64,000 nucleotides of DNA from Isochrysis galbana (GCA_018136815.1 CM030941.1:1983582-2047581); one strand, 5' to 3'. Shown: positions 28,131 to 39,082, counted from the stretch's first letter. Notes: generated from the sequence alone by a model not told the origin. Translations and numbers: made by a program.

Positions 28131-28615
28131 TGGACTGTATTTGTATCTAGCACCGTATCTGGCCGTATCTGGGAGTTGACCCAGATACAGCCGTATCTAC
28201 TGTATCTGGGGGGCCGATGGTCCGTATCTCCCATGTAGGGAGGACACCTAATTAAGCGTACAATACACCAAGGCACATGGGGACTATGAGCCCCTTCTAA
28301 TACAAAACTCCAGACAGGTCGAGAGGGCGGAGGGAGTCGTTGCCGTCTGGTAGGGAGGGAGAGATGCGGACCGTTCATGAGGGACTCTGACTGAAGTATT
28401 GTACTCTACCCCCACAGAATGGACTCTCCTGAATGGGGGAGTTCGCATCGCCGCAGTGGAGCCCCCCCCCCATCTCCTTCCCCCCCCCCGCCCTTCCCCC
28501 TCCGATTACAAAACCCACTCTCTCTCCCACCTTCCCCGTGAAGATAGGAGTACGATCTCGACTCGTCACGTGTCCCCCCCCTTCCCCCTCGCTCCCCCTT
28601 CTCTAATCCCCTAAC
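28131..28615. other. TATCTGG-motif cluster and C-rich upstream region of the transporter gene
   Basis: From 28140 to 28235 several GTATCTGG units occur, including a perfect hairpin (GTATCTGGG, loop, CCCAGATAC at about 28164-28187). From 28460 onward are long C runs that continue to 28800 and probably belong to the upstream region of the transporter. No gene is seen. Confidence 0.45.
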
Positions 28616-28887
28616 TCATCCCCCCCCCCCCCCGCCCCTTTCCAGATGAAGAAGGGTCCCACCACTCATGTGAACCTGCGTCCCCCCCCCCCCTCCTCCC
28701 ATCCCCTCCACTTGCTCCGCCTCCCCCCCGCTCCCGATACGTTGCTCGTTCCTCATCCCATTTCCATCTTCTTTCCCCCTTTCCCCTCCCCCCCCCGCTG
28801 TGCGCCCACCACACACATCGTTTTGCGAGGGAAACGTAGGGGGGGGGAGGCGGAGCAGGGGAGGGAGAGGGCCTCGCCGCCCACGGG

Positions 28888-31663
28888 ATGCCGGACCACC
28901 AAGAGATGGACTTGGGGCACAGCAGCAAGCCGCCGAGCGCGAGCGAAGGAGAGGACAGCCCGCGTAATCGCAAGGCCAGATGCGTGCGCAACTCTCACGC
29001 CTCGCAAGACTCGGCTGAGAAGCCCATCTCTCGATCCAACTCGTACTTCCGCTCCAACTCACGATCCTCCTCGCCTTCTCACCATCACCGCATCCTCATC
29101 GGCACGCCCAGCTTGCGCCGCCGTATGACGCACGTGCATATGCCCCACTTCCACCTGCCCATCTTCCATTCCGACCCGGAGAAGGACGCTAAGCCCATCA
29201 AGGGTGTCCACTGGGGTGCAGCGATGCGCATGGCGGGCGGCCTCGGCCACAAGATGAAGGTGAGAGCCAGCGCGTATCACCGCACCGCGGCATTGGTTGC
29301 TCGCACCGCTGACGTCAGATTCAGCCCGGTCTTTCGATATCTCCTCGGCCGGCCCTTTCCTCCTTTTCTCCCAGGTGCAAGAGGACTCTCTGAAGACAGT
29401 GAAGAAGCAGGCGCGCGAGGTGGACTACGTGGACTGCTCAGCCGCCGAGACCAAGAAGCGCAGCGCTCTGAAGAAGACGGGCTCTGCAATGGAAGGTGCG
29501 GTGAATGTCAACTCGGTGACCTTCGAGGAGACCGTGAAGAAGTGTAGCGTCGGGACGCACTTGGACATGGACTCGTCCACGCACATGGACTCGTCCATGC
29601 ATAGCGTTCAGAGTGTTGATTCGCACTCTAGCCACGGGCACGACCACGGGCACACCATGACGCGCACCAAGCTGAAGCGGCGGGATCTGGTCAAGGGTGC
29701 CTTCATCCTGACCAGCGGCCTCTTCTCTATATTCGTCTTCGCAGCCTACAAGCCCCATGTGCGACGCACGGACGTCCACACCACCCAGCTCCGCTCCTTC
29801 GCGCTCCCAATCACGTCGCCCTTATACGCCGTGTCAAAGATGCACCCGCTTGTCCTCGGTGGCCATGAGCATGGTTCTCTGGCCCCGGACAATCTGCGCT
29901 CGTGCATCGACATCCTGATGATCGACTCCTGTCTGTCCACGGACAAGCAGTGCATCGATGGAGACGGTGGCCACCGCAGGCTCCATGCGATCTCTGGTGA
30001 GAACGGCACGCCCCTCTTCGGCCACAACCGTCACCTCGCCGAGGTGGGAGAAGCGACGGACATGACCTGGGAGTTTTGGGCTGGCGGAGTCGGCCCGGAC
30101 TCGGTTGGCGCGCGCATTTTTCTGAATGACACCATCCGCCTTCGCACCAAGACGGAGACTGAGTATCTCCAAACATGCATCAACCCGGCCTCGCATGGTG
30201 TAAACGACGATGAGCCCCTCTTCTTCCGTCTGATAAGCAACCGCGAGGAACCTGTGGGCGTCATGCTGCAACTTATCGAGATGGGGCCCATCGGGCACGC
30301 CAGGGTCATCCTTGCGGGCGTCCTCTTCCTCATCACCTTTGGTCTCATCCTCTCGGAGGTCATCAATCGCGTCTACGCCGCTCTCGTGGGCGTCTTCCTT
30401 GGGCTGGGTCTCCACATGCTCGTCCATGAGAAGCCCGAGCTCCAAGCAGTGATGCACCATGTGGATTGGGGCACGCTCATTCTCCTCTTCTCGATGATGA
30501 TCAACGTGCACGTGCTCTCTCTCACTGGTTTCTTTCAGTGGATTGCCGTGCGCGTCGCTGCCGCAGCGCGTGGCAACGCCATTGCCATCTTTGTAGTTCT
30601 CGCTGCACTCTCCGGCGTGCTCTCCGCCTTCCTTGACAACGTCACCTGCGTCATGCTCATGGGCCCCGTGACCATTTCTCTCTGCCGCCAGATGAAGGTA
30701 CCGCCGGTGCCCTTCTACCTCACACAGACGCTCACCGCCACCATCGGCGGCACTGCCACCATGGTCGGCGACCCGCCTAACGTTGTAATCGGAAACAAAC
30801 TGGCTCTCCCTTTCAACTCCTTCATGATCTACAACGGCCCACTCGTTGTATTCTTATTGATGCCCATTGCCATCTTCATACAGTACTGGCGCTTCCGCAA
30901 CACCATCCCCAGGCACGTGAGCCTGGACATTACCCGACTCCGCGCCGAGCATCGGATTGTGGACCAGAAGGCGTTGCTGTACACAAGCATAGTACTCTTC
31001 TGTCTCTTCATAGCCTTCTTCACGCACCCAGTCCACCACAACGAGCCAGCTGTCTACTGCCTCCTGGGCATGATGGGCGTGTGCCTCTCTGTCTCGCGTC
31101 ATCACATTCGCCATCTACTTGAGGCCGTTGAATGGGACACCCTCATCTTCTTCGCCGCTCTATTCATCTTCGTCGAACTCCTCGCCGAGCTCGGTCTTAT
31201 CCGCTGGATCGGCTCGCTTTTGACCAAAATCATCCTCTCCGTGCAAGACGAGGAGCAGCGCGTCGCCATCGCTTGCCTAGTCTTCCTGTGGGTGTCCGCC
31301 ATCGGCTCCGCCTTCCTGGAGTCTTTGCCGTATACCACCACCATTGTGGCTATCCTGGCTACTCTCCGCTCGTCAGGAGAGCTGGGCATCCCCACCGAGC
31401 CACTCGCTTGGGCCCTCTCCGTCGGCGCATGCGTTGGCGGCATCGGATCCATTATGGGCTCCAGCGCGAACCTCGTCTCAGTTGCCGTCTCCCACCGCCA
31501 TTCCCCTGGTGACGAGATTCACGGCTATCATTTCCTCAAATACGGCTTCCCCATCCTTATCGTGCTGATCCTTGTCAGCTCGTGCTATCAGTACGTCGTT
31601 TTCTCCATCATCCGCCCGTATGCCCTCGAGTTGCCGGAGGCTGGGTCAGTGCACCCGGAGTAA
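28888..31663 (+). CDS. P-protein/NhaD-type (ArsB/NhaD superfamily) membrane transporter
   Basis: There are two exons: 28888-29259 (AAG|GTGAGA) and 29375-31663 (CCCAG|GTGCAA), phase 0, 115-bp intron, about 886 residues. A long cytoplasmic-type N-terminus rich in Ser, His and Arg precedes the first membrane segment (GAFILTSGLFSIFVFAAY). A luminal domain of about 200 residues follows, then about eleven hydrophobic segments. Family hallmarks are FLDNVTCVMLMGPVTISLC and TATIGGTATMVGDPPNVVIG, with a second repeat near GACVGGIGSIMGSSANLVSV. These match the animal OCA2/P-protein and its protist relatives in the ArsB/NhaD ion transporter superfamily. The usual role is ion or proton exchange in acidic vesicles; the actual substrate is not evident. 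His-rich stretches (HSSHGHDHGH) at about residue 230 might bind metal. The start could be Met1 or Met7. Confidence 0.85.
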
Positions 31664-32520
31664 TTTCCGGAGAACACGTCATTCAGGACTGCCAGAACTA
31701 GCGTTCTGTTGACCTTTTTCCTAGGTACGATACCTAGGCTCAACTCGTTGTAATGTCATCGTTGCGTGCATCACCCCACACTCCACCCCGCCCCCACACG
31801 AGCTCTCAAGCAGATTGCGGGCCACCTTAAAAGAGGGGCTACTTCTCGGCATGGGATCGAGTTGCAACGGGTTGCAGCATCCAATCTCAGCCTGGACGCC
31901 GAGCGCTTTCTTATGGTATCCACCCGAATCATCTCAAAGTCTCTTGTCGTTGTCTAGCCCATTTGCGTCTCATGCCCCTTGTTGTGTGTGCCTCGGACGC
32001 CCTTCACGCCTTTGCTCACACATGGGACTTGCGTTAGCTTCCATGATTTTGCCCCTCGACGTTTAGAGCGGTAGTCCTCGAAAGAATTTTACGAACGCGG
32101 TCTCAGCAGGTTGAGACTGTGAATGGGCCCGGCGCAGGAAGAGTCGATTAGCTGTTTGTGTCCCGAACGGATGCGTGAATGCGCATGGTTTGGCCTGTGC
32201 ACATTGGAGTCAAACTCGCAACGGAGGTTGTCTGACCAAACAAAGCATGCCTCCTGTGTCTTTGCGGGCTCTCCCTAACTTGATGGCCTCTCGCTAGATA
32301 ATATTTGGTTTTCCTCTCGCATTGATTCACGTTGCCACGTTGTGTGCCGCGGAAGCTACTGCTTCTGCCTTGTGTCTTGGGGGTCTAGAATACAGAGGCC
32401 CTCTGTGATATTCGTGGTCTAACATGTAGTAGCACTTGTGGACAACTTGTGGCCAATGGTAGTGCTCCTAGAAAGTGGCGCGAGGCAATGGCATACAGCA
32501 AATAGCAAGGAAATGCTAGG
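31664..32520. other. Intergenic, nothing recognised
   Basis: 3' flank of the transporter gene. I find no coding frame with protein-like character, no RNA gene and no repeat ends in this 850-bp stretch. Confidence 0.45.
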
Positions 32521-32570
32521 GCGGTCAAACGGCGCTTATAAGTACTACGTACTACTAGTAATATCTAATA

Positions 32571-33302
32571 TTGGGGGGGCGGCATATTTTGACCGTCGCG
32601 AGCGGAAAGCCCCGGCGAAAGTTAGTCGGGGGATCTTCCGGCCTTTTCAGAACCCTCGTCCGATTAGACGATCCGAAGTCCCGTCTGACCCCCCCCCCCC
32701 CCCCAGCACACGCTCTGGCGGCTCACACGAGAGCCGAACTGGACGTCGCTCCATTGTATTTGTATTCCGTATTCCTGCCCATGCCGTGCGCACATCGACT
32801 TCCCCCCGCGGGTGAGCTGAGGATTCACGCCGACCCTGGCGGCCTGACCAAGAGCACGGGCGGATCCTCCTCGACCCCTACGACCGATCCAATCCTGAGC
32901 GAGCAGCACGTGCGTGTCTTCGGAGCCGCCCGTACAGGTCCCGTGAGCACCGCCTTCGATGGGGTCACGACCTACGAAGACCCACAGACTGGCAACACGA
33001 TCCGAGTCTTGACTGGCAGCCGTGCCGTCAATGTGAACCGGTTCGCGTGGATCTCGCTGAGGGAGGTTAGCGAAGGGAGCAAGGAGTCGATGGACGGGGA
33101 CGGCGAGACCATCAACGATTCGATGAGGCTGGCCTTCCTAAACGGTGGCAGTGACGATTACGAGATCGAAGAGGGGGCCAGGACCACGGTGCGGCTGTTC
33201 CAGAACGCGCGCGAGCTCGACCTGTCGGTCGAATTCTCTAGCACCGAGCGCTTCAGCACTGCGCGCGTCAAATCGTTTGATTCTATCCTAGAGATTGTTT
33301 GA
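32571..33302 (+). CDS. Viral-like hypothetical protein upstream of a packaging-ATPase relic
   Basis: The believable part runs from about 32814 (GELRIHADPGGLTKSTGG) to the stop at 33302. Upstream the frame crosses a 15-C run and looks non-coding. About 160 residues include FGAARTGPVSTAFDGVTTY, SRAVNVNRFAWISLREV and ARTTVRLFQNARELDLSVEF, with no low complexity. I do not recognise the family. It lies 34 bp before, and on the same strand as, a probable virion-packaging ATPase, without introns, which fits a compact viral gene pair. Confidence 0.45.
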   Translation: MGGRHILTVASGKPRRKLVGGSSGLFRTLVRLDDPKSRLTPPPPPAHALAAHTRAELDVAPLYLYSVFLPMPCAHRLPPAGELRIHADPGGLTKSTGGSSSTPTTDPILSEQHVRVFGAARTGPVSTAFDGVTTYEDPQTGNTIRVLTGSRAVNVNRFAWISLREVSEGSKESMDGDGETINDSMRLAFLNGGSDDYEIEEGARTTVRLFQNARELDLSVEFSSTERFSTARVKSFDSILEIV

Positions 33303-33336
33303 AAATTTTCACTAACGAACAGTAGTAAAAGGACGA

Positions 33337-33963
33337 ATGGTAGCTATCACGAAGCAATGCGCCGGACTCGGCATCAAGCCTCCCAAGAAATCAGCCTTCA
33401 CCATCGAGACAGCGCCGGACTTCTTCAAGCTCCACTGCCTCGCGATCTTCAGCGCGAAGCGAGGAGGGGGGAAGATCGTAGCGTGTGCCAACCTCATCCG
33501 GATGTGTAAAGAGAACGGCTACTTCGACAAGGTGTGGCTCATCACGCCCACCTACGAGTCGAACAAGGAGATTTGGGCAATCTGTAACACAAAGGAGAGC
33601 GATATCCTGCAGCCAACGGCGGACGTGCTCACCAACGTCAAGGCGATGATCGAGTCGGAGGCGGACGAGTGGGACCGATTCCTACAGGAGCTCAAGGAGT
33701 GGAACAAGATGCGCGACGATCTGCGAAGCGGACGCGACTCTTCGTGGTCCCCAGACACGCTGCTGGGCTACGCGGACAAGGGCTGGCTGGCCGACATGCA
33801 GAGGCCGAAGTGGAAGTACAAGGAGGAGCGACCGCCCAGGCTCGGGCTCGTCATCGACGACTGCATGGGGACGGACCTGCTCAAACCAGGCTCGGGCTTA
33901 ACTAACTATCGTTTACGTTGGATCATTCAATCAATCGAGGGTTTTTGTGGGAGTTTCACTTAG
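33337..33963 (+). pseudogene. Truncated packaging ATPase (A32/FtsK-HerA-like), endogenous viral element
   Basis: The 208-codon frame resembles the packaging ATPases of polinton-like viruses and other double-jelly-roll DNA viruses. A hydrophobic strand and P-loop (LAIFSAKRGGGKIVACANLI) are followed by VWLITPTYESNKEIW, a helical middle section, and a Walker B-like LGLVIDDCMG. After about 33905 the protein is lost because the MITE starting at 33937 truncates it; the last residues come from the MITE. The P-loop has Ile where Ser or Thr should follow the Lys, which should abolish ATP hydrolysis. The gene is therefore both truncated and mutated. It would derive from a protist virus integrated in the host. 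The family call is from motif memory and is moderate. Confidence 0.5.
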
Positions 33964-34628
33964 GTTTCACTTTGCGTTTGACGTCAAACGCCGAGGAGAA
34001 AGCTCGGTGGAACGTGTTTGTTTTTCTGCGTACAGTGGGAGCGCAGTGAGGATGTGGCGAGTTTGCCCACCGGTTTTTTTTCCGCTGGGGAGAAGAGCGC
34101 GCGATGGCGACGGCGGTGCGCTTGCAAGCCGGTAGAGCCCGTCAGAGGCCCCAACCCCGGGCGGTCGCGCCGCGTGCATGCAGTGCCGCACAAGCATGAG
34201 CAAGGCATGGTACCCTCTCACTCCTCCGCATCCGCACCCGCCGTGAAGGGGCGGGTTGGCATCGCCGCACGCTGTCGCAACACGCGGGAACCCAGGGAGA
34301 GGTCGGGAAGAGAGCGGGGACGTCGGTTCACCACACTCACTGTAACAACGAGACAACTTGTATTCTGGTAGACGTCAGCCATTAGAAAGTCATCAGAAAA
34401 ATGTGAACAGGAAATTACAGGGATCTAGAGCAGAAACATAGAGGAAGGGATGTGGTCTCGCCACAGATCGAGCGACGGACCAGAACAGCGAAATTGGAAC
34501 GGGGCGCAGTGAAACCCGTCGCGGTCCGCAGGTCTTTTGTGAAAGTTGGCTTTCTGCGGGTTTCACCGCGACTCGAGCAAGTGAAACCACAACAGTGAAA
34601 CCCAAGTGGAACCCCCGCAAAAAACCTC
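33937..34628. mobile_element. 692-bp MITE with about 34-bp terminal inverted repeats
   Basis: The left end (GAGGGTTTTTGTGGGAG...) and the reverse complement of the right end (GAGGTTTTTTGCGGGGG...) agree at about 29 of 34 positions, and both contain the repeated unit GTTTCACTTRGGTTTCAC. A perfect 18-bp palindrome, GCGTTTGACGTCAAACGC, lies at 33974-33991. No transposase frame is present. The target duplication is not clear. It truncates the viral ATPase relic. Confidence 0.6.
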
Positions 34629-34884
34629 TAATCCCTCCGCGAGCTTCTTCCTCCCGTGCGCCGGTGCGCCGGTCGGGTGGCGGCGCCAGCGGGGGCGCAA
34701 GGTCGCGGTGGGCTGCCTGGTGTGTCTGTGACCCCGCTCGCTCCGCCTCGTGGGAGTGGGTGTGTGGAGAAGGGCGCGCGACCGCGCGACCTCGGCCGCC
34801 GGCGGATTGGCTGACACGGCAGGAGAGAGGCAGGTGTGAGGAGACGGAGCGCCTGAGTGCTGCCTACCAGGCCGAGAGAGCTAG

Positions 34885-36276
34885 ATGGGGCTGCGGAGGG
34901 GGCAGAGCGGTATGCGCGCGATGCTGTGCGCCGCGGCCGCTCTACCCGCCAGCCACGCGGCCGTGCGCATCCTCGAGAGCGAGGGGAGTGGGGCGCAGCA
35001 GACCCTGCCTCTTCGCCTCGAGGAGGGGAGCAGCGAGTCAGCCCTCTCCGCAGATCTCAAGAAGGGGCTGCAGAAGCAGTGGCTGCGCGGCCTCGACGAG
35101 CACGGAGAGAGCATCACCATCATGGCCGTCGGCGAGGCCGGTGTGGGCAAGACCACGCTCTTCTCTAACCTCTTTCTCCGCGATCTCTCTAGTCCACCTG
35201 GACCGACACACACCATCCTCGAGCAGACAGTCCACTTCGGTGCGCTGCGGACAGCTCAAACGCACGCCAAGCTGCGCAGTGGGCTGGGGCGGAGATACGG
35301 GTGCAAGCTTGAGCTTAGCGTGCATGATACGAATGTGCTGACACTGGTCTTCCCCCTCCGTGGGTTCAGAACCAACTCTCCCCTTTCTTTCCGATTTGCG
35401 CACAGATCTGGATGGCATCCCTTTCAGCGCCAAGTTAGTTGACACGCCTGGATACGGGGATGCGCTTGACTTGCGTCGCACTTTTGCCCTTGCGACCAAC
35501 TACCTAGACTCGTGCTTCAGCCGCTCGCTGGCTCAAGAGCGTGCAATCCGTAGGAACCCTGTCTACAAGCGTGAGCAAAACCTGGGGGTCGATGTGATCC
35601 TCTACTTCTTCCCGCCGCATCGCGCCAAAGCCATCGACTACGCCTTCCTTCGGAGATTGCAGGGCCGCGCTAGCATAGTGCCCATCCTTTCCAAAGCAGA
35701 CACGATGACCAGCGAGGAACTGGAGTCCTTCTCACAGCAGGTCACAACTGACTTGGAGAAGGCGGGCATCCAGGTTGCCCACCCACCCATCGCCATCATC
35801 TGCGCCAGCGATATTGACACGCCTCCGGATATGCGGGGAAGGAGGTACCCATGGGGCTTCGCACCGGCAGAGCGGGAGGGATTTGCACACTCCGGCCTCC
35901 CAAGACTACGCCGCTTCCTGCTCATCGAGGGATTGCTGCCTCTGCGTGAGACGTCACGTGAGCACTACGAGGCCTATAGACGGCACGCCCTGCGTCGGTC
36001 GCAAATGGGGATCTCGCCGATCGTGCGAAATTTACTTCCTCCTGCCCCACTTTTGCTTGCACTTGTGATTCTCCCACAGACTCGCAAGTGGCTGAAATTG
36101 CAGCTGCTGCCAGCATGCATCTCACAGCTTTGCGGTGTCACTCGTGCTCTCACCGGGAACACAATTGGGAAGTTGCGCTTCATCAGAATGCCATGGAGGC
36201 TAAGGTCAAAGTCATTGCCCAAGCAAACGCCGCCTCCACCACCGCGACGCTCAGCGCGGGGGTAGCAGGAACATAA
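34885..36276 (+). CDS. Septin-like GTPase
   Basis: The frame opens with MGLRRGQSGMRAMLCAAAAL, possibly a signal or anchor. G1 is VGEAGVGKTTLFSNLF (35130-35175), G3 is LVDTPGYGD (35436-35462), and G4 is PILSKADTMTSEEL. Septin-like segments follow (VDVILYFFPP, RYPWGF). An intron separates G1 from G3. The best model has GTGCAA at 35301 to TTTCAG at 35427 (127 bp), in frame and with the genome's GTGC donor type. GT at 35279 to CACAG at 35405 is also in frame. A 3' intron near 35994-36079 would lead to a Cys/His/Ala-rich C-terminus ending at 36276; that model is uncertain, and without it the frame stops at 36265. Septins assemble into filaments at membranes; this one is divergent. Confidence 0.7.
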
Positions 36277-36658
36277 AACGCAATTTGAGACCTAGTTGTA
36301 GTTAAGGCCATGGTCGTGCGATAGCGTGTCCACGTTCTCGACGCTTTGCAGCCGGGCACGCCATTCCTAGCACTAGCCTAGCTAGCACACCTCGAGCACC
36401 AAACCACGTATGGTCTTGCGTCTTGGCTCTCGGTTAAAAAGTTCCGTCCTACATTGTAGGACCGTGTCCTACGAAAACAATGGCGTCGAAGGACCCTAGG
36501 ACCCCCTGTCACGATGACCCCTCCCGCGGGTCAACGGCGGGTAGATCTCCCACCAAAGCGGTGCGCGGCGAGCCGCCCCCCCCGCCAGCCTCAGGCCGCT
36601 CAGATCTGGTGCCCGCCTTTGGGGCCCGTCAGATCTGACCTAAACTGGGGCCTTTGCC
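36277..36658. other. Intergenic, nothing certain
   Basis: 3' flank of the septin-like gene. A short hairpin (TCCTACATTGTAGGA, about 36447-36461) and two AGATCTG units near 36600 are the only structure. Confidence 0.4.
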
Positions 36659-37738
36659 AACTATCGGTAAAACGATAGGGTCATGGAGCGCGCGCCGCCT
36701 CCCGCCCTCGCCGCCGCCGCCCTCGCCGCGATGGACGAAGCATTCATGGACATGGACACCCCCCTGTCGCCGAAGCGACCGCGTCAAGACGACCCGCCCG
36801 ACCAAGTGGGCGCAGGAGCCAGCGTGCCGCGCCCGGACACCACCGAGAACAGTGCGACCAAGGCATGCATGCTGGCAACAGCAAGCATGCAGCACACACA
36901 CCACACCTTCCACAGCCTCACCAACCACACCACACCAGTGGGACGCTCCATCAGGGAAGGCCCCCGGGCCGGGAATAAAAAATTTTTCCAACTGGGAAGA
37001 TGCGCACCTGCACTGAGCCGCTGGCCGATGCCGCACGCCGACGCAGGTGAAGACGCAGGTGAAGATGTCCCTGCAGCCCGGATGGGACAACAGGTACAAG
37101 GTCAACAGGTTTCGGGGGCCTCTTCCTATTAAGAGGACCTATTGACAGGTCGCAATAGGTCCGTAACAGGTCAAAATAAAACTCATTTTACTAATATTAT
37201 AGATGTATGAGTATGTGATGTATATTATGAATATGATTGGCTTCTGACTTCTGAGCTAAGTTACTAGGGAGAGGAAGGGATCCGAGATGATTTGGGCGTG
37301 GCTACGATAGCGGTACCTATAGTATAGGCCTATAGCCACGCGCGAGGCGAGAATATTGAAAGGTTTTTTTTTACCTATTACCTATTAACAGGTAACAGGT
37401 CTGGTAGGCCTCTTGACCTCTTAATAGAACCTATTAGAAGCCTATTGTCCCATCTGGGCCCTGCAGGCCCTGTAGAGACCCCGGCAAAGCCCGGGGCCAG
37501 GTGAAGGACCGATCACAATCGTCTCCTACAACATCAACGGCGCCGGACACGGCGCCTAGGATCGGTGCTCGCCCAGGCGAGAAAGGCGAGAGTGGACATT
37601 CTTCTACTCCAAGAGCTCCACGCCTACGCTGACGGCAGACACCACCGAGCATGTATGACCGCCAAGGCCCTGGGGTGGCAAATGGTGCACGCACCAGCCA
37701 ATGTCTCAGACCCGGCGATAAGACCCGTAACCGGTTTA
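36659..37738 (+). mobile_element. LINE 5' end with endonuclease start, 3'-truncated
   Basis: The 5' terminus (AACTATCGGTAAAACGATAG, then GGTCATGGAGCG) matches the LINE at 153. The ORF starts at 36683 (MERAPPPALAA) and its early part contains PLSPKRPRQDD. After removal of a 382-bp MITE, the sequence continues near 37500 with the start of an apurinic endonuclease domain in two frames: TIVSYNINGAGHG, then RKARVDILLLQELHAYADG. This is the usual LINE ORF2 N-terminus. The match ends at about 37738; reverse transcriptase and the 3' end are absent. Frameshifts near 37550 make it non-functional. Confidence 0.7.
37069..37466. mobile_element. 382-bp MITE with 8-bp target-site duplication
   Basis: The 8-bp direct repeat CCCTGCAG lies at 37069-37076 and 37459-37466. 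The element between them (37077-37458) has inverted ends CCCGGATGGGACAACAGG and CCCAGATGGGACAATAGG (2 mismatches in 18). The interior is AT-rich with several CCTATTAAGAGG-like inverted motifs and no coding potential. The 8-bp duplication points to hAT or another 8-bp superfamily. It interrupts the LINE ORF. Confidence 0.8.
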
Positions 37739-37949
37739 CCAGATATCCAGATAATAGGTATCTTTGCCTATTAAGTAGACGGATCCAGGTATCCAGATAG
37801 GGATCGTGCGCCGCGCTACCAGGCAGCCGGATATCCAGATAGTAAATCCTGGCATACCAGATACTTCCAGGTACCCGGGTTCCTCCCTTGCGTGGTTTTG
37901 TTTCGCTCTCATTGCTCTCTCGCATGGAAGCTCGATTCTAGCAAGGGGG
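37739..37949. repeat. Cluster of CCAGATATCCAGATA-type repeats
   Basis: From 37739 to 37880 there are at least five TATCCAGATA/CCAGATAC units in both perfect and degenerate form, with RGTAYCYGG between. Boundaries and family are unknown. A GCAAGGGGG run (37941-37949) directly precedes the family-X LTR and looks like a polypurine tract. Confidence 0.5.
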
Positions 37950-38805
37950 TGTCGCATCCGCGATCGACCTTTTTGTTTTAGAAGTTGTTTGCGTTTCTAT
38001 GTTCCCTCCTTGCAGGCTAGCCACGAGTTACCGTCGCACGGTCCTACATTCGTCCATTCGCCCTTGTTGCCCTCGCCTCCTTTGTCGCCTCCTTTGTCGC
38101 CTGCTTGCCCCTCACCTGGCTTACCTCCTTGCGTGCTTCTCGCGTTTTAGGCTAAGTCGCGCGTTCAGGTATCGCCGGTGCAAGGAACCGCCCCCATGTG
38201 TGACCCTGATTCCCCCTCAGGTGTTGGCCGTTGGATTATACCGTGGCGCTATTTTACTTCGGTCTTCATCAAATCACTTAAGGGTTTTCGAAAGATTCCC
38301 TCCTTATTCTTGTGCGTAACTGTCGCCCCCGTCGGATCGTCCGTCGCCCCGTCGCTCTCTTGTCGGCATTCTCTTCCTTGTTCGATCTGTCAGCGGGTTC
38401 CTGTGCGTTCCGTGATAGTGATAGGGATACGTTAGTGTGGAGAGTGTTGACGTGAGTGTAGTGTCATTTCGTCGGTCCATCGGCCCCTAGCCGTCTGTCG
38501 TCTGTCGTTCTTCGTTCGTCGCTCTCGTTCTCGTTCTCGTTCCCGTTCTCGTCCCTCGTTCTCAACACTACCTCAATACCAAACCTCTCCACTCCATCAG
38601 CCTCAGCCTATCCATCCCGATCCGCCCAGCCATGTCCGCTCCGTCGTCGCGCTCGCCCTCGCCCAAGCCCGTCCTCCCGCCTTTCTCTGTTGAGGAGGTG
38701 GTCCAGCCCGTCATTGGCCACTCCCCAACTTCCGCCGCGCCTCTCGCCGCTTCCCTTCCGTCCCTTCTGTTCCCATCTGAGGCAGTGGTAACCTCGGATC
38801 CGTCA
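37950..38805 (+). mobile_element. Family-X LTR, copy 2, uninterrupted
   Basis: It starts TGTCGCATCCGCG and ends GGATCCGTCA, as in copy 1 at 5473-8211. It serves as the empty-site reference for the hAT and LINE insertions in copy 1. A short frame (MSAPSSRSPSPKPVLPPF, from 38632) lies in its last part and is also represented, disrupted, in copy 1. A purine run precedes it. The bases after it (ATGTGGCGCC) could be a degenerate primer-binding site, but no pol is present. Confidence 0.55.
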
Positions 38806-39082
38806 ATGTGGCGCCTAGGGATGCTAGCCAACAAGACCTCTTACACATACAAGACTACAATTTCTAACGGGGGGGGTCTGGCGCCCGAAGGGCATCGAAT
38901 ATGTGCTAGATGGGTGTTTTCCGGGGTTTCTACCGCTTTGCTTTGGTGTATTTCCTCAATACTGACTTTTTCATTTTTACACCTTAGAAGTTCAAATAGT
39001 GCTTGACCGCCCTAACGATTTATTTGGCTGTCGCGGCGTCGCGGCCGGCCGCTTCAAATAGACTTTCTTCCCACGAAAGAGC
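38806..39082. other. Upstream region of the PIF1 helicase gene
   Basis: It contains a G8 run and TGGCGCCCGAAGGG at about 38879-38892. That resembles a tRNA-Lys primer-binding site in its first 11 bases but has no adjacent LTR end. No gene is seen. Confidence 0.35.

Noticed and set aside
38879-38892. tRNA-Lys-like primer-binding site TGGCGCCCGAAGGG
   Set aside because: No LTR end precedes it and no gag or pol follows; the helicase gene starts 190 bp on.
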